The notes under the pieces were generated by a model, which did not search any database, had not been told where the DNA came from, and was given only the letters and a program-made list of their open reading frames with translations. A stretch of DNA of 38,502 nt, taken from assembly GCA_903836465.1 (NCBI GenBank), contig CAILRB010000021.1:1-38502 (forward strand). Direction: 5' to 3'. This DNA comes from an uncultured Chlorobiaceae bacterium. Its GTDB lineage: Bacteria > Bacteroidota > Chlorobiia > Chlorobiales > Chlorobiaceae. The stretch's first letter is position 1. Every line of letters starts with the position of its first letter. Positions 16,030-25,022 of the stretch are shown in pieces. The position numbers were made by a program, and so were the translations under genes.

Positions 16030-16256
16030 AAGGTGATTATTTCAAAAACGTTCGTATGCTCTATTTTAGCAACAATATAATCATTTTGCCTGTTCCATTA
16101 TTGCTCTTGTTCCGGCAAGGTTTCAGGCAATTTGAGGTTCATCGCAGCAGTTGTACAAGAATACATAACCCACTTGTACAGAAGGAAAAAGAGCCACTAT
16201 GATTATATTGAAGCTTGTGGAGCAAAAACAAATTCAAAATTCCCGAGTAAGCAATA

Positions 16257-16522
16257 ATACCCAAAAATAACGTCATCTGGTTTGAAATAATTGTACAGGA
16301 TATGCCGCGTGCAAAATCTTTTTATGAATCGATTTATCAGGTGAAAGCGGGATGAGGGTCTCTTTCAGTTGCAAGGATTATGCTGTTGAGGCAGCTTTGG
16401 TCGACAAATCCGGTGGACAGCTTTATCGCGAAAAAATGTCGATAGGGCAATATGGTTTGCTTGCTCTTGATACCGAGGGCAATATGATCAGGCTGTATTC
16501 GATGGTGTGTTTTTTATGGTAA
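16257..16522 (+). pseudogene. Broken VOC (glyoxalase-like) family gene
   Basis: Two pieces in different frames match the start and end of a VOC-fold protein. The first (16266-16355) reads NNVIWFEIIVQDMPRAKSFY and ends at a TGA; an ATA stands where the start codon is expected (16257). The second (from about 16373 to TAA 16522) reads VEAALVDKSGGQLYREKMSIG followed by ALDTEGNMIRLYSM. Roughly 40 central codons are missing. It is non-functional as it stands. Confidence 0.8.
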
Positions 16523-16543
16523 AACAGGGGTATAAAAATACTG

Positions 16544-16813
16544 GTGCGGGAACAGAAAAAAGTGCTTTACCAGCCGCTGGTCGAGCGAATTGTGGAGGGA
16601 TGGGCTGCAGGCAAGCCACCTCTGGAAGCTACCGGAAAACCGAGCGGCTATTACCGGCTTACCAACTATCTGCTTGAGTATATCATCGCCAATGGGACTT
16701 TTCCTGTTGGAGTTCATGCCATGCCTGAAGGGCGGGATCGGCAGAACAATATTGAACCATCATTTCCGGTGGATTTTGACGCCATTCTCGGCAATGCGAC
16801 GTTGCCGGACTGA
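16544..16813 (+). CDS. Hypothetical protein, possibly a C-terminal fragment
   Basis: This is an 89-residue frame starting at GTG 16544, 21 bp after the VOC relic. The sequence is protein-like (YQPLVERIVEGW, GYYRLTNYLLEYIIANGTFP, then MPEGRDRQNNIEP), but the family could not be named. The start is uncertain: there is no Shine-Dalgarno sequence, and the frame is open back to the stop codon of the VOC relic, so it could be the intact tail of a larger lost gene. It lies 44 bp before the SRPBCC gene. Confidence 0.5.
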   Translation: MREQKKVLYQPLVERIVEGWAAGKPPLEATGKPSGYYRLTNYLLEYIIANGTFPVGVHAMPEGRDRQNNIEPSFPVDFDAILGNATLPD

Positions 16814-16857
16814 GTAGTTTCGGAGAGTATCCAAAAGTTGATACAGGGAGTGATAGT

Positions 16858-17295
16858 GTGAAATCAATACAGACTGAGATCATTATCAATGCACCGGCAG
16901 AAAAGGTGTGGACAGCTCTGACAACTTTTACTCTTTATGAAGAGTGGAACCCCTTGATTTCTGTGGTCAGGGGTAAGGCTTTGGCGGGCGAACGATTAAG
17001 AGTAAAAGTGAAACTGTCTGGTTTACCAGAGATTTCTTTTGACGCCACTGTCAGCAGTTGTGTTTTTCCCTTAAGGCTGGGATGGAAAGTAATCTTTCTG
17101 AAGGGTGTTTTTGAAGCGTATCACTCCTTCACTATCGAGAAGCTTGATGTTGGAATAAGCCGTTTTATTCATGCTGAAGAGTTCAGCGGGATTCTCGGCG
17201 TTCCTGTTCTCTTTCTGCTTGAAGGGAGATTTTGTGAGGGATATCGGTTGATGAATGAAGCGTTGAAGGCACTTGTGGAGAGACGGGTAGAGTGA
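16858..17295 (+). CDS. SRPBCC (START/polyketide-cyclase-like) domain protein
   Basis: The protein has 145 residues from GTG 16858, supported by an AGGGAG ribosome-binding site at 16845-16850. The opening IQTEIIINAPAEKVWTALTTF followed by YEEWNPLI is the classic SRPBCC start, and the alternating strands and long C-terminal helix (FCEGYRLMNEALKALVE) complete the helix-grip fold. Such proteins bind hydrophobic ligands in a central cavity; the ligand is not known here. The length is standard and no defect is visible. Confidence 0.88.
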   Translation: MKSIQTEIIINAPAEKVWTALTTFTLYEEWNPLISVVRGKALAGERLRVKVKLSGLPEISFDATVSSCVFPLRLGWKVIFLKGVFEAYHSFTIEKLDVGISRFIHAEEFSGILGVPVLFLLEGRFCEGYRLMNEALKALVERRVE

Positions 17296-17400
17296 TACGT
17301 TTCTTTTTTATCCCTGCTTTTCACAGAATTGTATTTGGTGTATCCCCTTATTACTCTTTGAAGAAAAGGTCTTTTCTTTCAGGTTACATATCAAAAAGGC

Positions 17401-17832
17401 ATGAAGATGAAAACTGAGATCAAAATAGCGCTTATTGGCGGAGTGGTTACCATTCTTGCAGCCGTTCTGCCAATCATTCTTGGCTGGTATGGGCCATCAA
17501 GAGCCGACAAGCAAAAGGTTATCACTGTGCAAAGTTCGCCTTCCGTGCAGGACAACAAGGGTCAGGTCAATGCAGTGACTGCCGTGAAAAATAAATCATC
17601 TTCATCCGGTGCCCAGCTTGACAGAGCTTCTGCCACGAAAAAATTTGCGGCTCTTGCTGAAATCATTCGTAACCGCGATCTTCAGGCGGCAAAATCCTCC
17701 CCACTGGTGAAGAAATTTGTTCAAGAACGGTATGGTAAAGGGATTGAGCAATTGGATCGCAGGCAAATGCTCAGCTTCTGGCCCGAAATGACAAAATATC
17801 TGGAAGAACAACAGCGGATAGAGAAGAGATGA
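17401..17832 (+). CDS. Hypothetical protein with N-terminal membrane anchor
   Basis: The protein has 143 residues. A short Lys-rich start (MKMKTEIK) leads into one hydrophobic helix (residues 9-30, ALIGGVVTILAAVLPIILGW), then a Ser/Gln-rich linker and a charged helical domain ending in FWPEMTKYLEEQQRIEKR. It probably has one membrane pass with most of the protein on one side. There is no family match I can name. The 105 bp before it (17296-17400) hold no recognisable site. Confidence 0.65.
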   Translation: MKMKTEIKIALIGGVVTILAAVLPIILGWYGPSRADKQKVITVQSSPSVQDNKGQVNAVTAVKNKSSSSGAQLDRASATKKFAALAEIIRNRDLQAAKSSPLVKKFVQERYGKGIEQLDRRQMLSFWPEMTKYLEEQQRIEKR

Positions 17833-17856
17833 GAGTTGTTATGGCGTTAGATGCTC

Positions 17857-17885
17857 TTGCAGAACTTGCTTTCTCGACGTACAAT
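17857..17885 (+). promoter_or_regulatory. Possible sigma-70-type promoter before the flavodoxin-fold reductase
   Basis: TTGCAG (17857-17862) and TACAAT (17880-17885) are spaced by 17 bases, and the start codon at 17951 lies 65 bp beyond the -10 box. The match is by eye only. Confidence 0.35.
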
Positions 17886-17950
17886 CTTTTCATGATGCAA
17901 AATGCTATTTTAACATCTAACTGTCTAAATAATAAAAGGATATTTTAATA

Positions 17951-18586
17951 ATGAAGGTTATAGCAATTAACGGAAGTCCCCGGAAAGAGGGAAACACTTT
18001 TCATGCGCTGACGGGAGTTGGTCAGCAATTACAGGAAAACGGTATTAACTTTGAAATGTTACAAATAGGTAACCAGCCGATCAGGGGTTGCATGGCCTGT
18101 GGAGCGTGTGCCAAAAATCGGGATGAGAAATGCAGTATCACCACTGATTCGGTGAATGAAACGATTCAGTTGATGAAGCAAGCTGACGGTATTATTCTTG
18201 CATCACCGGTCTATTTTGCCGGTATTTCGGGCACCTTGAAATGTTTTCTTGATCGAGCCTTTATGGTATCAGGATGCAACGGCGGGCTCTTCCGTCAGAA
18301 GGTTGCTGCAGCGGTTGTGGCGGTTCGCCGTACCGGCGGATCTTCCACTTATGACAGCCTGAACCACTATCTGACCTATTCAGAGATGATTCTTGCAACC
18401 TCCAATTACTGGAACATAACTCACGGACGGGCGCCAGGCGAAGCGTTGCAGGATGCCGAAGGGGTGCAGATCATGGAGGTGCTCGGACGTAATATGGCGT
18501 GGCTGATCAAGATGCGTGAGCAGACGCAAGCGTCACTTCCGGGACCAGAGGCGGTCACTAAAGTATATACCAGTTTTATCAGGTAG
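17951..18586 (+). CDS. Flavodoxin-fold NAD(P)H-dependent FMN reductase family protein
   Basis: The protein has 211 residues. It begins with the flavodoxin phosphate-binding loop MKVIAINGSPRKEGNT. RGCMACGACAKNRDEKCSI carries the cysteine cluster typical of the iron-sulfur-flavoprotein-like branch, though the spacing may serve redox or metal binding without a cluster. ILASPVYFAGISGTLKCFLDR is the conserved FMN-site segment, followed by AVVAVRRTGGSSTYDSL. It probably reduces a quinone, metal or small organic substrate with FMN as cofactor. An AAAGGA sits about ten bases before ATG 17951, and a possible promoter lies further upstream. It is a single gene followed by the ABC exporter operon. Confidence 0.9.
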   Translation: MKVIAINGSPRKEGNTFHALTGVGQQLQENGINFEMLQIGNQPIRGCMACGACAKNRDEKCSITTDSVNETIQLMKQADGIILASPVYFAGISGTLKCFLDRAFMVSGCNGGLFRQKVAAAVVAVRRTGGSSTYDSLNHYLTYSEMILATSNYWNITHGRAPGEALQDAEGVQIMEVLGRNMAWLIKMREQTQASLPGPEAVTKVYTSFIR

Positions 18587-18687
18587 AGAGTTCAGTTGAT
18601 CAAGGAGGGCGAGCTGTTAAGTGTTGTATCATCATGCACAATAAGTGGCGAATTATTCCTTTTCATTTGTAACCGGTGACTTTTCAA

Positions 18688-19458
18688 ATGGTTGCTTCCT
18701 CCCCAACAGTTAGTACTCAGAGTCACCAACCACTCCCTGTCAGTGTGGTCTTCGACGAGCCAGTCCTCAACATCAGCGACTTGTCAAAATCCTACGTCAT
18801 GGGAGAGGTGCTGGTTGATGCGCTGAAGAGTGTGTCAGTGAAGTTTTATGCGGGTGAGCTTGTGGTGCTGCTTGGGGCTTCAGGGAGTGGAAAGTCGACG
18901 CTGATTAATATCATCGGAGGGCTGGATGTGCCCTCATCAGGCAAGCTTTTTTTTCATGGGCGAGAGATTACAGCGGCAACTGAGGCTGAGTTGACGGCCT
19001 ACCGGCGGCGCTCAATCGGGTTTGTGTTTCAGTTTTACAACCTGATATCGAGTCTGACGGCGCTTGAAAATGTGCAGCTTGTGACGGAGATTGCTGAAAA
19101 TCCGATGTCGGCGAAGGAGGCGCTTCTGCTGGTGGGACTTGGCCATCGTCTCAACCATTTTCCGGCGCAGCTTTCCGGTGGTGAGCAGCAGCGGGTGGCC
19201 ATTGCCCGTGCTATTGCCAAGCGCCCTGAGCTGCTGCTCTGTGATGAGCCTACCGGGGCGCTTGATTTTCAGACCGGCAAGCTGGTGCTTGATGTGCTTG
19301 AGAAGGTGAATCGTGAACTGGGGACAACAACGCTGGTGATCACGCATAACGCTTCGATTGCCGGTATGGCTGACCGGGTTGTGCGCCTGCGCAGCGGAGA
19401 AATTGTTGAAGATCGGAAGAATCTTGAGCGTCTCTCTCCCTCTGAACTTGTCTGGTAG
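18688..19458 (+). CDS. ABC exporter ATP-binding protein (LolD/MacB type)
   Basis: The protein has about 256 residues from ATG 18688; GTG 18676 would add four. After a 30-residue polar lead-in comes a LolD-like ATPase: Walker [12 protein letters not shown]-loop [10 protein letters not shown], signature LSGGEQQR, Walker [13 protein letters not shown] and switch ITHN. This subfamily pairs with FtsX-like permeases that pull lipids, peptides or other substrates out of the membrane or across the envelope. The permease gene begins ten bases after its stop and the fusion-protein gene follows, so the three form an operon. The substrate is not known. Confidence 0.93.
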   Translation: MVASSPTVSTQSHQPLPVSVVFDEPVLNISDLSKSYVMGEVLVDALKSVSVKFYAGELVVLLGASGSGKSTLINIIGGLDVPSSGKLFFHGREITAATEAELTAYRRRSIGFVFQFYNLISSLTALENVQLVTEIAENPMSAKEALLLVGLGHRLNHFPAQLSGGEQQRVAIARAIAKRPELLLCDEPTGALDFQTGKLVLDVLEKVNRELGTTTLVITHNASIAGMADRVVRLRSGEIVEDRKNLERLSPSELVW

Positions 19459-19467
19459 GGAAGTGCG

Positions 19468-21831
19468 ATGAAACCCCTGCAGAGAAAGTTGTGGCGTGAA
19501 CTGCTTCACCTGAAGGGACAGATGCTTGCGGTGGCTGCGGTGGTGGCCTGCGGAATCTCGGTCTTTGTCTCCATGAGCAGTGTGAAGTACTCGCTGGAGG
19601 CATCGCGGCAGCGCTATTACAGCCGCTTCCGCTTCGCGGATGTCTTTGTTGAGGTCAAGCGAGCGCCGGAGTTTTATCGTGAGATGGTAAGCCGCATTCC
19701 GGGGGTGGCCTCGGTCAGCACCCGCATTATTGCTGATGTGACGCTTGATGTGCCGGGTCTTGATGAGCCTGCTACGGCAAGGCTGGTGTCGATCCCCGAG
19801 TACCGGACGCCGGTGCTGAACGATGTCTTTCTGAAGAAGGGGCGTTATATCGAACCGGGCAAGCCGGAGGAGGTGATTGTCAGCAAACCGTTTCTGGAGG
19901 CCAACCATCTGGCGCCGGGCGACCATATCAGTGCGGTGATCAACGGACGAAAGAAGGAGCTGCTGATTGTCGGGATGGGTCTCTCTCCAGAGTACATCTA
20001 TGAGGTGCAGCCTGGCTCCTTTTTCCCCGACAAGCGCCGGTTCGGAGTCTTCTGGATGAGCCGCCGGGCTCTTGAGTCGGCCATGAACATGAGTGGCGCT
20101 TTCAATAACATGTCGCTGACTTTGGCGCATGGCGCATCGGAAAAGGATGTGATCATGCAGCTCGACAACCTCTTCAGGCGCTATGGCTCGCTTGGGGCGT
20201 ACGGGCGGAGTGAGCAGCTTTCTGACCGTTTTATTGTTGATGAAATCAAGCAGGTTGGCATCCAGATCACCTTCCTTCCTGTTGTTTTTCTTGCGGTTGC
20301 CGTTTTTCTGCTCAATGTGGTGCTTCGCCGTCTTGTGGCGACGCAGCGCGACCAGATTGCCGTGCTCAAGGCGATGGGCTACTCGAACGAAGATGTCGGA
20401 CTGCACTATCTCGGCTTTGCCCTGATACCCACCGCAGTGGGGTCGGTTGCAGGGACGCTGCTTGGTGCCTGGCTCGGCAGGGGGCTGATGAATATCTACG
20501 GCGATTTTTACAATTTTGCGGAGCTGGTCTACTATTTCCGTTTTGAGGATGTCGCTTTGTCGGTGCTGTTGAGTTTTGGGGCGGCGGTTTTCGGTGCGCT
20601 CGGCGCTGTTCGCAAAGCGGTGCAGCTTCCTCCGGCTGAGGCGATGCGGCCTGAATCACCGGCAATCTATAAACCGGGCTTTTTTGATCGCGAGTCGTTG
20701 CGGCAAAAAATACCAGTCTCCCTGAGGATAATTGTGCGCAACCTGGAGCGTCGTCGGTGGAAGGCAGCCCTGTCGGTGTTGATGATTTCGCTGGCGGTGG
20801 CAATTCTTGTTGCTGGACGCTTCACCTACGATTCTACAGAACGAATGGTGCAGGTGGAGTTTAATGAGAAGCATCGTGAGGATGTGACGGTACTCTTCAA
20901 CACCCCGATGCCCCCGTCGGTAGCTTATGCAATTGCTTCACTTGACGGGGTGCTGGAACATGAGTATTATCGGGAAGAGTCGGTAAAGATGGGCTTTGGC
21001 CACCGGGTCCGTCGTCAGTCGATCAGGGGCCTCCAATCTTCAGAGGGGTTGCAGCGGCTGGTTGACAAGAACAATCGTCGGTTGACTCTTCCCCCGGATG
21101 GCATTGTGCTGACCCAAACGCTGGCGGATATTCTTGGCGTCAGGGTGGGAGACAGGATGCAGGTGGATTTTCTGCAGGGAAAACAGCTTCATCGGGAAGT
21201 GGTGGTCAGTGGCACCATTGATGAAATTCTGGGTCTTTCGGCATACATGAATCTTGGAGCGCTCAACCGGCTTGCGGGTGATGGCGGGGCGTTGAATGCG
21301 GCCTATCTGCGCATTGATCAGGCAAAGGCAGCTCCTCTCTACACCACTTTTAAAAAGATGCCGGGAGTTGCCGGTATCATGATGCTGAAGGCGATGAAGG
21401 AGAGTTTCGATGAGCTGATTGCCCAAAGCATGACCACTTCGACGCTTATTCTCACCACCTTTGCCTGTGTGCTGGCCTTCGCTGTGGTCTACAACGGGGC
21501 GCGTATCTCGCTCTCGGAACTGGCACGTGAACTCTCAAGCCTCAGGGTTCTTGGTATGACGGAAGCTGAGGTCTCGGTTATTCTGCTGGGGGAGCAGGCG
21601 CTGCTCACCATTTTTGCCATTCCGGTTGGTTTTTTGATCGGTATAGGGCTCTCCTGGTTGCTGGCCGAAGGGCTCAGCTCTGAACTCTATCGGTTGCCGC
21701 TTGTCTTCAGCGCCTATAACTTTCTGTTTGCATTTACGGTTATCATTATTGTTTCAGCGCTCTCAGGCATTTTGGTCAGACGGCGGCTGGTGACGCTTGA
21801 TCTGGTTGAGGTTTTGAAAACAAGGGAATAG
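19468..21831 (+). CDS. FtsX-like ABC transporter permease with two permease repeats
   Basis: The protein has 787 residues. A start membrane helix (residues 16-37) is followed by a large periplasmic MacB-type core domain. Three helices then form the first FtsX domain (about 265-390, with RRLVATQRDQIAVLKAMGYSN), the chain crosses to a second core domain, and a second FtsX domain closes it (about 650-780, with RELSSLRVLGMTEAEVSVILLG). The doubled layout is typical of large FtsX permeases. A GGGAAG lies before ATG 19468. It is coupled to the ATPase upstream and the membrane-fusion protein three bases downstream. Confidence 0.92.
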   Translation: MKPLQRKLWRELLHLKGQMLAVAAVVACGISVFVSMSSVKYSLEASRQRYYSRFRFADVFVEVKRAPEFYREMVSRIPGVASVSTRIIADVTLDVPGLDEPATARLVSIPEYRTPVLNDVFLKKGRYIEPGKPEEVIVSKPFLEANHLAPGDHISAVINGRKKELLIVGMGLSPEYIYEVQPGSFFPDKRRFGVFWMSRRALESAMNMSGAFNNMSLTLAHGASEKDVIMQLDNLFRRYGSLGAYGRSEQLSDRFIVDEIKQVGIQITFLPVVFLAVAVFLLNVVLRRLVATQRDQIAVLKAMGYSNEDVGLHYLGFALIPTAVGSVAGTLLGAWLGRGLMNIYGDFYNFAELVYYFRFEDVALSVLLSFGAAVFGALGAVRKAVQLPPAEAMRPESPAIYKPGFFDRESLRQKIPVSLRIIVRNLERRRWKAALSVLMISLAVAILVAGRFTYDSTERMVQVEFNEKHREDVTVLFNTPMPPSVAYAIASLDGVLEHEYYREESVKMGFGHRVRRQSIRGLQSSEGLQRLVDKNNRRLTLPPDGIVLTQTLADILGVRVGDRMQVDFLQGKQLHREVVVSGTIDEILGLSAYMNLGALNRLAGDGGALNAAYLRIDQAKAAPLYTTFKKMPGVAGIMMLKAMKESFDELIAQSMTTSTLILTTFACVLAFAVVYNGARISLSELARELSSLRVLGMTEAEVSVILLGEQALLTIFAIPVGFLIGIGLSWLLAEGLSSELYRLPLVFSAYNFLFAFTVIIIVSALSGILVRRRLVTLDLVEVLKTRE

Positions 21832-21834
21832 ACT

Positions 21835-22998
21835 ATGCTCCTCTCAAAAACACAGCGCCTTATCGGGATCTCAGTGGCGATTGCTGCAGTGATCCTCTTT
21901 TTTGTCTTCAGACCCTCTCCGCTTCCGGTGGAGTCGGGTATGGTGAAGCGGGGTGCGTTGCAGGTGACGCTTGATGGCGAGGGAGTTACCCGTGTGAATG
22001 ATCGCTTTATTCTTGCCGCTCCGGTGACTGGAAAGCTGGTGCGAGTGCGGCTGGAAGAGGGTGATCGTGTCCAGAAGGGGAGTCTGGTGGCGGAGCTTTT
22101 GCCCCCGGAGCTTGATCTTCGGGCCTACAGCGAAGCCTCGTCTCGCGTCGGTTCAGCCCGAGCAGCCCTTGACGAGGCCATTGCCCGTGAGCGGCAGGTC
22201 AGGCTCTCGTTTGAGCAGGCCGAACGCCGTTTTCTTCGGCAAAAGAACCTCTATCGCGAAGGCGCTGTTTCAAAAGAGAGCTATGAACTTGCAGAGAATG
22301 AGACGAACATATCAAAAAAAGAGTCCGATCAGGCCAGATCCGCTGTTAAAGCTGCCCATTTCAATCTTGCGGCTTTTCAGGCAGTAGTTGATCTGCAGAC
22401 GTCAGGAAAGCCTGTTCGTGTCTTCTCTCCGGTTGATGGGAGAGTGCTCAGGATCCATGAAAAAAGTGAAAGGATCATTACTGCCGGTTCACCACTGCTC
22501 GATATTGGCGACCCTTCGGCGATTGAAATTGTAATTGACGTGCTCTCTTCTGATGCCATTGCGGTAAAGCCGGGAAACCGGGTGCTTATAACCAACTGGG
22601 GTGGTGATAAGGAGTTGCAGGGTGTGGTGAAAACCGTTGGCCCTGCGGCCTTCAACAAGGTCTCAGCGCTTGGCATTGAGGAAAAACGGGTCAACATCAT
22701 AGCGGTTCTTGGCGCAAATGAACCGCTGCTCGGCGATAACTTCCGTGTTCAGGCAAGCATTGTGCTTCGTGAAGCCAGGAGTGTGCTTCAGGTGCCGGTC
22801 AGCAGCCTCTTCAGGGGAAAGAGTGGATGGCATCTCTTCGTTATTGAGAATGGCAAGGCGGTTGACAGAAGCGTTACTCTCGGGATGCGCGGCACTTGGC
22901 AGGCCGAGGTGCTTAGCGGAGTCAGTGAGGGGCAGAGGGTTGTGGTTCATCCCTCTAATGAGTTGAAAGACGGGATGGCGGTGCAGGTTCAGGAGTGA
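21835..22998 (+). CDS. HlyD-family periplasmic adaptor (membrane-fusion protein)
   Basis: The protein has 387 residues. An N-terminal signal-anchor helix (residues 8-30) is followed by the first half of the barrel-sandwich (APVTGKLVRVRLEEGDRVQKG), a long alpha-hairpin (about residues 95-180, rich in Arg, Glu and Ala), the second half (VFSPVDGRVLRIHEKSERII), and the beta-barrel and proximal domains ending in GVSEGQRVVVHPSNELKDGM. The adaptor would bridge the FtsX-type permease to an outer-membrane channel, which is not in the window. It is the last gene of the three-gene exporter operon. Confidence 0.92.
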   Translation: MLLSKTQRLIGISVAIAAVILFFVFRPSPLPVESGMVKRGALQVTLDGEGVTRVNDRFILAAPVTGKLVRVRLEEGDRVQKGSLVAELLPPELDLRAYSEASSRVGSARAALDEAIARERQVRLSFEQAERRFLRQKNLYREGAVSKESYELAENETNISKKESDQARSAVKAAHFNLAAFQAVVDLQTSGKPVRVFSPVDGRVLRIHEKSERIITAGSPLLDIGDPSAIEIVIDVLSSDAIAVKPGNRVLITNWGGDKELQGVVKTVGPAAFNKVSALGIEEKRVNIIAVLGANEPLLGDNFRVQASIVLREARSVLQVPVSSLFRGKSGWHLFVIENGKAVDRSVTLGMRGTWQAEVLSGVSEGQRVVVHPSNELKDGMAVQVQE

Positions 22999-23022
22999 CG
23001 TCGGCTTTTTGATTGATGTGTT

Positions 23023-23050
23023 TTGATGGGGTGAGATTGTGTGTTATACT
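23023..23050 (+). promoter_or_regulatory. Possible promoter of the membrane amidohydrolase gene
   Basis: TTGATG (23023-23028) and TATACT (23045-23050) are separated by 16 bases, in the 165-bp gap between the exporter operon and the amidohydrolase gene. The match is by eye only. Confidence 0.4.
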
Positions 23051-23163
23051 GCGGAAAGCATGTTTTTTAAGTATTAGGTATTGGGTGATGCCTTAGAGAA
23101 CGCCTCCGGCAGGAAGGGTGTCATACGGCTTCCATTCTTACGAATCTAATCAGGAGGAACACC

Positions 23164-24594
23164 ATGGCAGTTTTCTATGATTCCCATTGCCACATGATGA
23201 ACCTGAGTCATCCCAATCTTACGGTGATGATCAAGAGAACATTCAGGGAGGCAATGCCAAGAGTGCTCGTCAAGCTTTTCGAGAACGTAAGCGCACTACC
23301 TCTGGTTCTCAAACTCGTTCTATGGCTTTTGCTGTTTCTGCCCCTGTTGTTTTTGCTGACACTTGTTGTGTTGATCGGGTTGATTGTATTACTGTTTCTG
23401 ATCATTTCGCCAACCAGGGCTGCTCTTGTCGGGAAGTTCAAGAAAAAGGTGGCCAATATCATGAATCTCCTTGCCGTGATGGAGACGGACATCGGCGATT
23501 GTTTGATCCAACTGGAGGAGGAGCTGAGAAATAAATTTGAAACAAAGGGCGGTCTGACTTTGTATGGCGATAGTGGAGAAGAGCAAGTCTATGACAAAAT
23601 AGTAATGACTCCTCTTATTATGGACTTTGGCCTGAAGAATTACCAGAACTCCAACTCCCCTTACAAAATACGGTGGAAGCCAGTTGTCGCTCAGATTGAG
23701 GATTTGTGCCTTGGAATAAGGGACTATTACCGCCACAGGGAAGCCTATATAAAATCAGCAAGCAGCCCGATTCCCCCTCTTTTCGAGATTCATCCGTTTA
23801 TGGGTGTCAATACACAGAATTATCAGTTGAAATCATTCCCTCCCGCTGATGGTCTTACGAGCTTTCTCGAAGATCTTCTCAACAAGAATTTTAGTGGATT
23901 TGAAAATGACTCGACTCCCGAAATGCGTCTCCGCAAGCTTTCGGATTGTGACTGGAGCACCTTCAACGGCAATATCGAATCGCTCGGTTCATATCACTTT
24001 GCCGGTATCAAAGTCTATCCGCCATTGGGTTTTAACCCCTGGCCGGAGAAGACGGATGGATATATGAACAACAAGGAGATGGAGATGGAACGGGAAAAGG
24101 TTCACTATCTCTATGAGTTCTGCATATCGCACAACATTCCCCTGACGGCACATTGCAGCTCCGGCGGCTTCCTTGTCGACAAGAAATATCGGGACTTTGC
24201 CAGCCCGGCCAAATGGGAGAAAGTTTTACAGCAAAAACAATTCGAGCAACTGCGACTCAATCTCGCCCATTTCGGAGGGGTTGAGAGGGATGACTGGAGA
24301 GACCAGGTTGCGGAGCTTGTGCTGAATTACGCCAATGTTTATACCGATATATCGTACCAGGGTGTCGACCGGAAAATTTATGGCAAGCTGAAGCTGTTTT
24401 TCGATAGTAAAGGTGCAGACAGGCAGCGGTTGATGGAGAAGATTATTTTCGGCTCCGATTTCATGATCAATCTTCAGGATATCACAACCTATGGCACCTA
24501 TCTGCAATATTTTGCTGAAACCCAGGCGTTCACACTGGAGGAGAAAGAGCTGTTGTGTAACCGAAATGCGATGCGGTATCTTTACCTGGCGTGA
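23164..24594 (+). CDS. Amidohydrolase-like metal-dependent hydrolase with an inserted membrane hairpin
   Basis: The protein has 476 residues with a strong ribosome-binding site AGGAGG at 23152-23157, six bases before ATG 23164. The first strand carries the metal-binding DSHCHMM (residues 6-12). A very hydrophobic stretch (about residues 44-82) that must form membrane helices follows. The catalytic barrel then resumes: FAGIKVYPPLGF, IPLTAHCSSGG, LNLAHFGG and the late IIFGSDF, which together supply the remaining His and Asp ligands of the amidohydrolase_2 type. The active site would lie near the membrane. The substrate is unknown. The gene is monocistronic, with a likely promoter just upstream. 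Confidence 0.8.
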   Translation: MAVFYDSHCHMMNLSHPNLTVMIKRTFREAMPRVLVKLFENVSALPLVLKLVLWLLLFLPLLFLLTLVVLIGLIVLLFLIISPTRAALVGKFKKKVANIMNLLAVMETDIGDCLIQLEEELRNKFETKGGLTLYGDSGEEQVYDKIVMTPLIMDFGLKNYQNSNSPYKIRWKPVVAQIEDLCLGIRDYYRHREAYIKSASSPIPPLFEIHPFMGVNTQNYQLKSFPPADGLTSFLEDLLNKNFSGFENDSTPEMRLRKLSDCDWSTFNGNIESLGSYHFAGIKVYPPLGFNPWPEKTDGYMNNKEMEMEREKVHYLYEFCISHNIPLTAHCSSGGFLVDKKYRDFASPAKWEKVLQQKQFEQLRLNLAHFGGVERDDWRDQVAELVLNYANVYTDISYQGVDRKIYGKLKLFFDSKGADRQRLMEKIIFGSDFMINLQDITTYGTYLQYFAETQAFTLEEKELLCNRNAMRYLYLA

Positions 24595-24604
24595 TTATCA
24601 GGAT

Positions 24605-24817
24605 ATGAGAGTAACAGCAAAAGAGTTCATAGACTCCCTAAAAAGGGGGGAGGAATTTGTTATTACCTTCCGGGGAAAACCCTGCGCCAAACTTTTTCCC
24701 TACCAGACACTTAAAAGGCAAACCGAAACAAATGAATTGTTCGGAATGTGGGAAGATAACGATATGGCAAAAAATGTGGATGAGTATATACGAGGTTTAA
24801 GAAAAGGACGATTCTGA
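24605..24817 (+). CDS. Phd/YefM-type antitoxin
   Basis: The protein has 70 residues from ATG 24605. RVTAKEFIDSLKRGEEFVIT followed by FRGKPCAKLFPY is the standard N-terminal DNA-binding half of the Phd/YefM fold, and the tail (WEDNDMAKNVDEYIRGLRKGRF) is the toxin-binding end. The stop codon overlaps the ATG of a PIN-domain toxin gene (TGATG), as in intact toxin-antitoxin pairs. The toxin is truncated, so this antitoxin is probably an orphan. It begins ten bases after the amidohydrolase stop and marks the left edge of the defence island. Confidence 0.8.
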   Translation: MRVTAKEFIDSLKRGEEFVITFRGKPCAKLFPYQTLKRQTETNELFGMWEDNDMAKNVDEYIRGLRKGRF

Positions 24818-24909
24818 TGATTATTGATACTGACGTTCTCATTTGGTATATGCGTGACTCTCTTCGGTCAGAAAAAGAACAGGATTCATTCTCTATAAAG
24901 GAGCATTGA
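24817..24909 (+). pseudogene. Truncated VapC-type PIN-domain toxin
   Basis: Only 30 codons remain. MIIDTDVLIWYMRD is the first strand of a PIN domain with the first catalytic Asp, and a stop follows shortly after. The remaining three acidic residues are missing, so it cannot be an active RNase. The 113 bp after it (24910-25022) hold no feature. Confidence 0.8.
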
Positions 24910-25022
24910 ACGTGCAACCTAAAAAGTGACTTGAAGAAAGTTGGTGACAGCCGTAGCTTGAACATTAGAAAAAGGTGAATTGGCACCATCACCTGGCATC
25001 GTTTATGTATTTAAACTGATCT

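Noticed and set aside
16199-16270. Short frame starting MIILKLVEQKQ
   Set aside because: It has only 23 codons, no family character, and runs into the VOC relic.
19012-20406. Long minus-strand open frame of 464 codons
   Set aside because: It lies wholly opposite the ABC exporter genes, is rich in His/Arg as expected for an antisense shadow, and has no domain character.
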